Shown: positions 14,692-19,472 of the stretch, piece after piece
Layout of the letters: every line of letters starts with the position of its first letter
Numbering within the stretch: the first letter of the stretch is position 1
Assembly: GCA_947245315.1 (NCBI GenBank)
Contig: CAMXNV010000013.1
Location: 1 to 19,472 of the forward strand
From: an uncultured Oscillibacter sp.
GTDB taxonomy: Bacteria; Bacillota; Clostridia; Oscillospirales; Oscillospiraceae
DNA length: 19,472 bases
Direction of reading: 5' to 3'
Translations under genes and position numbers: made by a program
The notes under the pieces: model-generated
The model's database searches: none
What the model was told of the DNA's origin: nothing
The model's input: only the letters and a program-made list of their open reading frames with translations

Positions 14692-14925
14692 GAGAGAGTC
14701 AAGTGAATAACCGCGATGATCGGAAAGAGTACCAGGGGACCCAAGGGGCAGAGAGGGCGCGTCACCGGCTGCAAGCGCGCCTCCGGCGGGGTCTGGGAAG
14801 TGCGTCCGTGAGCGGGAGGGGACGCCCCTCCGCCCGGCCCCCGTCAAGGGCCCCTTGAGTGATAAATGAGAGTGGAACCGCGATTCGTCGCCTCTCGTAC
14901 TACGGTACGGGAGGCGCTTTCTTGT
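14692..14925 (+). ncRNA. T-box riboswitch, probably tRNA(Cys)-specific
   Basis: The conserved T-box sequence AGAGTGGAACCGCG is at 14869-14882. Stem I shows the kink-turn GATGA (14715-14719) opposite GAGC (14810-14813) and the S-turn AAGAGTA (14725-14731), then CCAG (14732-14735) pairing with CTGG (14793-14796), followed by GAAG and TGC (14801-14803). A GC-rich hairpin GGAGGGG (14815-14821) with CCCCTCC (14825-14831) would be stem III. The terminator is GCCTCTCGTAC (14890-14900) with GTACGGGAGGC (14905-14915) and a T-rich tail. Uncharged tRNA would stabilise the antiterminator and let transcription reach cysE. The specifier is read as TGC (Cys), which fits the genes downstream, although its spacing is one base off the usual register. 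Confidence 0.93.
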
Positions 14926-14952
14926 CCCCCGGACCGGCAAGGAGTGAACCAC

Positions 14953-15579
14953 ATGGATTTGACTCGCCTCAGCGGCCTCCTGGCCGCTTACCAGCGCCGG
15001 GACCCCGCGGCCCGGAGCAAGCTGGAGATTCTTTTGCTCTACCCCGGCGTCCACGCCCTGCTGTGGCACCGGGCGGCCCACTGGCTGTACCTGCGCCGCC
15101 GCTACTTCCTGGCCCGCTGGATCTCCCAGCACGCCCGCAGGCGGACGGGCATTGAGATTCACCCCGGCGCCACCATAGGCCGCCGCCTGGTCATCGACCA
15201 CGGCATGGGCGTCGTCATCGGAGAGACCGCCGAGATCGGGGACGACTGCCTGCTCTACCATGGGGTGACCCTGGGGGGCACGGGGAAGGACCGGGGCAAG
15301 CGCCACCCCACCCTGGGGAACAACGTGCTGGTGGGCTCCGGGGCCCGGATTCTGGGGCCCTTCCGGGTGGGGGACAACGCCCGGATCGCCGCCGGGGCCG
15401 TGGTCCTGGGAGCCGTGCCCCCGGGGGCCACCGCCGCGGGCGTCCCCGCCCGGATCGTCCGGATGCGCGGCCTGCCGGCGGACTGCGCCGGAGACGGGGG
15501 CCGGACCGGCGTCCGGGAGGAGTTGGAGCGGCTGTCCCGCCGGGTAGAGGCTCTGGAGAAGCGAAGACAACCCGCCTGA
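14953..15579 (+). CDS. cysE: Serine O-acetyltransferase
   Basis: 208 residues, the short Gram-positive form lacking part of the N-terminal helical domain of the E. coli enzyme. After an alpha-helical N-terminus comes the left-handed beta-helix of hexapeptide repeats. The signature IDHGMGVVIGETAEIGDDC (catalytic His83), HGVTLGGTGK and KRHPT near residue 118 form the acetyl-CoA and serine sites. It makes O-acetylserine from serine and acetyl-CoA, the first step of cysteine synthesis. The C-terminus ends in a short coiled-coil tail rather than a clear Ile, so docking of cysteine synthase is uncertain. The start at 14953 has AAGGAG ten bases upstream. First gene after the T-box and in tight order with three more genes, so cysteine shortage would raise all four. 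Confidence 0.96.
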   Translation: MDLTRLSGLLAAYQRRDPAARSKLEILLLYPGVHALLWHRAAHWLYLRRRYFLARWISQHARRRTGIEIHPGATIGRRLVIDHGMGVVIGETAEIGDDCLLYHGVTLGGTGKDRGKRHPTLGNNVLVGSGARILGPFRVGDNARIAAGAVVLGAVPPGATAAGVPARIVRMRGLPADCAGDGGRTGVREELERLSRRVEALEKRRQPA

Positions 15580-15601
15580 CCGGCGGAGGGGAGGAGCGCC
15601 T

Positions 15602-15982
15602 ATGCTGTTTGAACGTCTGCACCACGCGGCCATCATCGTCTCGGACTACCGGAGGGCCCGGGCGTTCTACGTGGAGAAGCTGGGCTTCCCCGTCCTCCGA
15701 GAGAACTTCCGGGAGGACCGGGGGGACTGGAAGCTGGATTTGCAATTCGGGGACGGGGAGCTGGAGATCTTCTCTATCCCCGGCGCGCCGCCCCGGCCCA
15801 GCTACCCGGAGGCCCAGGGACTGCGGCACCTGGCCTTCCGGGTGGAGGACGTGGAGGCGGCGGTCCGGGAGCTGGAGGCCAGGGGCATCCCCTGTGAGCC
15901 CATCCGCCTGGACCCCTACACGGGGACGCGGATGACCTTCTTCCATGACCCCGACGGGCTGCCGCTGGAGCTCCACGAGTGA
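15602..15982 (+). CDS. gloA2: VOC-family protein of the GloA2/YaeR type
   Basis: 126 residues, single-module VOC fold. It closely follows E. coli YaeR (GloA2) as I recall it: LHHAAIIVSDY, a WKLDL strand, LEIFSIPGAPPRPSYPEAQG, LRHLAF, LDPYTGTRMTFF and DPDGLPLELHE. The four expected metal ligands are His8, Glu55, His76 and Glu123. The family is related to glyoxalase I and may handle thiol-linked aldehydes, but its reaction is not settled. It lies 22 bases after cysE with its own GGAGG site, so it is inside the T-box operon; a thiol-related role would fit that setting, which is inference. No signs of damage. Confidence 0.9.
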   Translation: MLFERLHHAAIIVSDYRRARAFYVEKLGFPVLRENFREDRGDWKLDLQFGDGELEIFSIPGAPPRPSYPEAQGLRHLAFRVEDVEAAVRELEARGIPCEPIRLDPYTGTRMTFFHDPDGLPLELHE

Positions 15983-16003
15983 GACCGAAAAGGAGAGACG
16001 CCC

Positions 16004-16585
16004 ATGAAGCTGGAGACCGTGGAGAAAAAGCTGGGCCTGACCTACCCCCGGGCCTTCCGGGAGATTTACGAGGCCGGGGCCCTGCGCTGGCTGTGCGGCA
16101 GGCCCCAGGCCAAGGCCCATTTGTTTCCCAACCGGCTGCTGGAGCAGAAGTGGTATCCCTATTGGAACCTGCTGCCGTTTTCCATGACGGAGAGGATGCT
16201 GGGAACGTTGCGCCTCCGGATCAAGCTGGACCGGGGCCGCTGGAAGGAGGGCGCTCAGCCCCTTCCCTTCGCGGCGGACGACGACGGGGATATCTACTTT
16301 TTCGATGCCGCCCTGGAGGACCCGGCCGCCCCGGTGTTCAACTGGGCCAGGGACTGCGGCGAAATTGAGCTGGTCCACCACAGCTTCGAGCATTTTATCT
16401 GCTCCCACCTGTGCTGGCCGGTGCTGCATCAGGAGATGCCCACGGATCACTGGTGGATTCAAAACCAACTCCGCTGGCTGGCGCCGGACCATCAAAGGGT
16501 CTGGGCCTCCGGCGATATGGACGCCCTGGAGGCGCTGTTTTTACAGACAAATTGCTGCAAGGGAACCGATTATGTAAGCTATTAA
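16004..16585 (+). CDS. SMI1/KNR4 (SUKH)-like protein
   Basis: 193 residues, soluble, no signal peptide. The opening VEKKLGLTYPRAFREIYEAG is the SUKH-type start (short helix, L..P..f.e.y..G), and PFAADDDGDIYFFD (~88-101) resembles the central strand pair of the fold, where an acidic segment precedes G-D-x-Y/W-x-F-D. The second half is aromatic-rich (HHSFEHFICSHL, DHWWIQNQLRWL), and the C-terminus carries two cysteines. Many SUKH proteins are immunity partners of secreted toxins; others act as scaffolds. No toxin gene is near. It lies 21 bases from both neighbours in the cysE-cysS operon, with AAAGGAG before the start. The fold match is by eye and moderately sure; the role here is unknown. Confidence 0.72.
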   Translation: MKLETVEKKLGLTYPRAFREIYEAGALRWLCGRPQAKAHLFPNRLLEQKWYPYWNLLPFSMTERMLGTLRLRIKLDRGRWKEGAQPLPFAADDDGDIYFFDAALEDPAAPVFNWARDCGEIELVHHSFEHFICSHLCWPVLHQEMPTDHWWIQNQLRWLAPDHQRVWASGDMDALEALFLQTNCCKGTDYVSY

Positions 16586-16606
16586 ATCATAAGGAGAGGA
16601 AAAGCT

Positions 16607-18085
16607 ATGTATCTCTACAATTCCGCCACCCACAAAAAAGAGGAGTTCAAAACTCACACCCCCGGCCGGGTGGAGATGTACACCTGCGGCCCCACGGTGT
16701 ATCACTTCGCCCACATCGGCAACCTCCGGAGCTACATCATGGAGGACGTGCTGGAGAAGTACCTCCGCTTCGCCGGGTACGACGTGAACCGGGTCATGAA
16801 CATCACGGACGTGGGGCACCTGTCCAGCGACGCCGACACGGGAGAGGACAAAATGCTCAAGGGCGCCAAGCGGGAGCACAAGACCGTCCTGGAGATCGCC
16901 CAGTTCTACACCGACGCCTTCTTCGACGACTGCCGGAAGCTGAACATCAAGACCCCCGACGTGGTCCAGCCGGCCACGGGGTGCATCGGCGAGTATATCA
17001 AGATCATCTCCAAGCTGGTGGACACCGGCTATGCCTACCTGGCCGGGGGAAACGTGTACTTCGACAGCTCCAAGCTGGCCCGGTACTACATTTTCAACGA
17101 CCACAACGAGGACGACCTGGCCGTGGGCGTCCGGGAGGGAGTCGAGGAGGACTCCAACAAGCGGAATAAGAACGACTTTGTCCTCTGGTTCACCAAGTCC
17201 AAGTTCGAGGACCAGGCCCTGAAGTGGGACTCCCCCTGGGGGGTGGGCTATCCCGGCTGGCATATCGAGTGCTCCTGCATCTCCATGAAGTTCAACGGCG
17301 AATATCTGGACCTGCACTGCGGCGGGGTGGACAACGCCTTCCCCCACCACACCAACGAGATCGCTCAGTCGGAGGCGTATCTGGGCCATCCCTGGTGCCG
17401 GCAGTGGTTCCACGTCCACCACCTGAACACCAACAGCGGCAAGATGTCCAAGTCCAAGGGGGAGTTCCTCACCGTCTCCCTGCTGAAGGACTGGGGCTAC
17501 GATCCCCTGGCCTACCGCTTCTTCTGCCTTCAGAGCCACTACCGCAAGGGGCTGGTGTTCTCCCGCGAGAATCTGGACAACGCCGCGGGGGCCTACAAAA
17601 AGCTCATCCGCCGCATCGCCGCTCTGAACCCGGACCAGGGCACGGCGGACCCCGCCGTGGTCCGGCAGTACCGGGAGCGGTTCCTGGAGCTGGTGGGCAA
17701 CGACCTGAACACCTCCATGGGCATCACCTGCCTGTACGACGTCCTCAAGGCCCCGGCGGACGACGCCTCCAAGCTGGCGGTGCTGGACGATTTCGACCGG
17801 GTGCTCTCCCTGTCCTTGCTGGAGCAGGCGGCGGCGGAGCGCCAAAAGCTGGCGGTGGTCCAGCCCGCCCCCTCCGGCATCGGCCTGGGGTCCCGGGTGG
17901 AGGGGGAGTACCTGGTCCGCCACAAGGGGGAGCCTGACCCCGAGATCAGCGCGCTGGTCCTCCAGCGCGCCCACGCCAAGCAGGCCAAGAACTTTGCCGA
18001 GGCCGACCGCATCCGGGACGAGCTGAGGGCCCGGGGCATCGAGATCACCGACCGGCCCGGCGAGTCGGTGTGGGAACGAATCTGA
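16607..18085 (+). CDS. cysS: Cysteinyl-tRNA synthetase
   Basis: 492 residues, a full class I synthetase. The HIGH-type motif is HIGN (36-39) after the zinc ligand Cys27 in MYTCGPTVY; WHIECSC and FPHHTNEIAQS carry the remaining Cys, His and Glu zinc ligands; and KMSKS is at residues 279-283. The C-terminal helices (AKNFAEADRIRDELRARGIE) form the tRNA-binding bundle typical of CysRS. It charges tRNA(Cys) with cysteine using ATP. The active-site context differs from the common form: KMSKSKGEFLTVS rather than KMSKSLGN, and HCGGVDNAFPHH rather than HGGGSDLxFPHH, which suggests a divergent clostridial branch. Last gene of the T-box operon, 21 bases after the SUKH gene with AAGGAG before the start, so its level rises when uncharged tRNA(Cys) builds up. 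Confidence 0.96.
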   Translation: MYLYNSATHKKEEFKTHTPGRVEMYTCGPTVYHFAHIGNLRSYIMEDVLEKYLRFAGYDVNRVMNITDVGHLSSDADTGEDKMLKGAKREHKTVLEIAQFYTDAFFDDCRKLNIKTPDVVQPATGCIGEYIKIISKLVDTGYAYLAGGNVYFDSSKLARYYIFNDHNEDDLAVGVREGVEEDSNKRNKNDFVLWFTKSKFEDQALKWDSPWGVGYPGWHIECSCISMKFNGEYLDLHCGGVDNAFPHHTNEIAQSEAYLGHPWCRQWFHVHHLNTNSGKMSKSKGEFLTVSLLKDWGYDPLAYRFFCLQSHYRKGLVFSRENLDNAAGAYKKLIRRIAALNPDQGTADPAVVRQYRERFLELVGNDLNTSMGITCLYDVLKAPADDASKLAVLDDFDRVLSLSLLEQAAAERQKLAVVQPAPSGIGLGSRVEGEYLVRHKGEPDPEISALVLQRAHAKQAKNFAEADRIRDELRARGIEITDRPGESVWERI

Positions 18086-18093
18086 CCCTCGAA

Positions 18094-18128
18094 GGGCGCG
18101 GACACCAGCTGCGGGGTCCGCGCCCGTT
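18094..18128 (+). terminator. Probable terminator of the cys operon
   Basis: A perfect 10-bp stem, GGGCGCGGAC (18094-18103) with GTCCGCGCCC (18116-18125), loop of 12, eight bases after the cysS stop. The tail is only GTTACC, so it is not a textbook intrinsic terminator. Confidence 0.6.
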
Positions 18129-18185
18129 ACCATGCGCCGCCCGGAGCCACCGCCCGAACAATTGCCCCTTCCCGCGCAAAAGCTC

Positions 18186-18214
18186 TTGACGCGGGGAGTC
18201 TATTGTGCTAGACT
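18186..18214 (+). promoter_or_regulatory. Promoter of blaI-blaR1 with an overlapping operator dyad
   Basis: TTGACG (18186-18191), 17 bases, TAGACT (18209-18214) preceded by TGC (extended -10). A perfect dyad AGTCTA-N6-TAGACT (18197-18202 and 18209-18214) covers the -10, and another TAGACT is at 18235-18240. These are good candidates for BlaI-type operators, by which the repressor controls its own operon. Confidence 0.65.
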
Positions 18215-18255
18215 GTTATTGCAGTCGATAATCATAGACTTAATAGGAGGCGTCC

Positions 18256-18630
18256 ATGAAAAATCTGAGATTAGCCGAAGGCGAATACCGCTTTGCCCGC
18301 ATCGTGTGGGAAAACGAACCCCTGCCCTCCGGCAAGCTGGTGGAGCTGGCGCTGAAGGAGATGGGCTGGAAGAAGTCCACCACCTACACGGTGCTGAAAA
18401 AGCTGGTGGACCGGGGCATTTTGCGCAATGAAAACGCGGTGGTCACCTCCGTGGTCCCCCGGGAGGCGGTGCTGCGGGAGGAGAGCCGGGCGGTGGTGGA
18501 GCGCAGCTTTGACGGCTCGCTGCCCTCCTTCCTGGCCCACTTCATGGGGGGCAGAACCATCACCGATGAGGAGGCCGACCAGCTCAAGGCCGTCATCGAC
18601 CGCTTCCGGGAGGGGGAGCGCCATGGCTGA
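18256..18630 (+). CDS. BlaI/MecI-type transcriptional repressor
   Basis: 124 residues. The N-terminal winged helix (LAEGEYRFARIVWENEPLPS, SGKLVELALKEMGWKKSTTY, TVLKKLVDRGIL) is the standard BlaI/MecI/CopY DNA-binding domain with the STTYTVLKKL recognition helix, and a dimerising C-terminal half follows (SFLAHFMGGRTITDEEADQL). Such repressors keep a beta-lactamase, efflux or stress gene silent until the membrane protease partner triggers their cleavage. The gene has AGGAGG nine bases before the ATG, a promoter with a dyad over its -10, and overlaps the M56 gene by 8 bases, so the pair is co-translated. Many gut clostridia carry such pairs with unknown inducers, so beta-lactam resistance should not be assumed; no beta-lactamase is in the window. 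Confidence 0.93.
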   Translation: MKNLRLAEGEYRFARIVWENEPLPSGKLVELALKEMGWKKSTTYTVLKKLVDRGILRNENAVVTSVVPREAVLREESRAVVERSFDGSLPSFLAHFMGGRTITDEEADQLKAVIDRFREGERHG

Positions 18631-19472
18631 CCTGCCGGGCGTCCTGTCCCAAGTCCTGCTCCCCCTGGGAGAGATGAGCCTCACCGCGGCCTACGCCGCG
18701 GCGGTGGTGGCGGCGCTGCGGTTTCTTCTGCGCAGGCGCGCGCCCAAGCAGGTGCTGGCCCTGCTGTGGCTGGTGGTGTTCGCCCGGCTCCTGCTCCCCC
18801 TCTCGCTGGAGAGCCCCGTCTCCATCGTCCCGGACGCCCTGCCCCGGCAGGAGCACGTCCTCCCCGAGGCGCAGCTTCCGCCGGACCTTCCCCCCGTCCC
18901 GGCCCTCACCGCCGCCCCGGTCCAGCCCTCCGCCCCCGCCCTGGAGGACGGCGCGGAGACCCTTCCGGCGGTCCAGGACGATCCTCTCACCAGCGTCAAT
19001 CCCGTCCCCGCCCTCACCGCCCCGGGCGGCACGGTCCCCGCCGCTCCCCTGCCGGAGGCCCCGCCCCCCTTCCCCTGGGAAGCCGTCTTAGCGTGCGTGT
19101 GGCTGGCGGGCGCGCTGGTCATGGGCGGGAGCGGCCTTGCGTCCTATCTGCGGCTGCGCCGGCGGCTGTACGACGCCATCCGCGCCCCCGACGGCGCCTG
19201 GGAGCACCCCAGCGTGGCCTCCCCCTTCATCCTGGGGGTATTCCGGCCTCGGATCTACCTCCCCGCCGGGCTGCGGGGCCAGCCCCGGCAGTTCATCCTG
19301 TGCCATGAGCGCGCCCACCTGCGGCGGCTGGACCACATCGTCAAGCCGGTGTGCTGGGCGGCGCTGGCCATCCACTGGTTCAATCCGGCGGTGTGGGCGG
19401 CCTACCTGCTCATGAGCCGGGACATCGAGTCCGCCTGTGACGAGGCGGTCATCCGCCAGCTGGGACCGGAGG
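18623..19472 (+). CDS. BlaR1/M56-family membrane metallopeptidase (3' end missing)
   Basis: The gene runs off the right edge; 283 codons are visible. Two membrane segments near residues 14-31 and 37-54 are followed by a ~90-residue Pro/Ala-rich loop, then a third membrane segment near 153-172 (VLACVWLAGALVMGG). The M56 protease domain has SPFILGVFRPRIYLP and the zinc motif HERAH (His228, Glu229, His232), then IHWFNPAVW and SRDIESACDE, all typical. It senses a signal at the cell surface and causes loss of the BlaI repressor encoded just upstream. The loop repeats PVPALTA twice, which is unusual. The C-terminal sensor domain lies beyond the window, so the ligand cannot be guessed. Start at 18623 overlaps blaI by 8 bases. 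Confidence 0.92.
   Translation, partial: MADLPGVLSQVLLPLGEMSLTAAYAAAVVAALRFLLRRRAPKQVLALLWLVVFARLLLPLSLESPVSIVPDALPRQEHVLPEAQLPPDLPPVPALTAAPVQPSAPALEDGAETLPAVQDDPLTSVNPVPALTAPGGTVPAAPLPEAPPPFPWEAVLACVWLAGALVMGGSGLASYLRLRRRLYDAIRAPDGAWEHPSVASPFILGVFRPRIYLPAGLRGQPRQFILCHERAHLRRLDHIVKPVCWAALAIHWFNPAVWAAYLLMSRDIESACDEAVIRQLGPE

Noticed and set aside
16541..18133. 530-codon open frame on the minus strand
   Set aside because: Antisense to cysS, which is certain; Gly/Val/Leu-rich low-complexity translation.

Overview
The window looks like the chromosome of a high-GC, Gram-positive gut clostridium of the Oscillospiraceae type (Flavonifractor, Oscillibacter or Lawsonibacter relatives). This is an inference from four things: a T-box leader, an SLH-domain S-layer protein, a BlaI/BlaR1 pair, and intergenic palindromes of the kind beginning TGTAGGGGCG. 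No rRNA or tRNA gene was seen.

Left part (1-7836): the 3' end of an AraC-type regulator, then a three-gene restriction-modification cassette read rightwards. It consists of a small XRE-type DNA-binding protein, a very large beta-class adenine methyltransferase (Mod) and a helicase-nuclease (Res). The genes overlap or nearly touch, have their own promoter and end at a strong terminator. Base composition and codon use here are visibly less GC-rich than in the rest of the window, which fits an acquired defence island.

Middle (7835-12279): a leftward pair (low-molecular-weight phosphatase and CutC) sharing an ATGA overlap; a rightward secreted S-layer protein with seven 19-residue Cys/His repeats, three Ig-like beta domains and three SLH domains; and a leftward GH18-like barrel protein.

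The stretch 12393-14633 carries yqeG, a DivIVA-like coiled-coil protein and a small HMA-fold protein without metal-binding cysteines. Two related palindromic intergenic elements of about 190-197 bp lie here. Both begin TGTAGGGGCG and end with its inverted copy; one contains a 53-bp tandem repeat.

Right part (14660-18128): a sigma-A-like promoter, a T-box riboswitch and an operon cysE - gloA2-like - SUKH-domain protein - cysS with gaps of 21-22 bases. The T-box should sense uncharged tRNA(Cys) and so tie cysteine synthesis to cysteinyl-tRNA formation; the SUKH gene is an unexpected passenger. The window ends with a blaI-type repressor and the first 283 codons of its M56/BlaR1 partner.

The strongest leads are the Cys/His repeat array on the S-layer protein, the SUKH gene inside a tRNA(Cys)-controlled operon, the unusual specifier spacing in the T-box, the mosaic palindromic elements, and the XRE-Mod-Res cassette.
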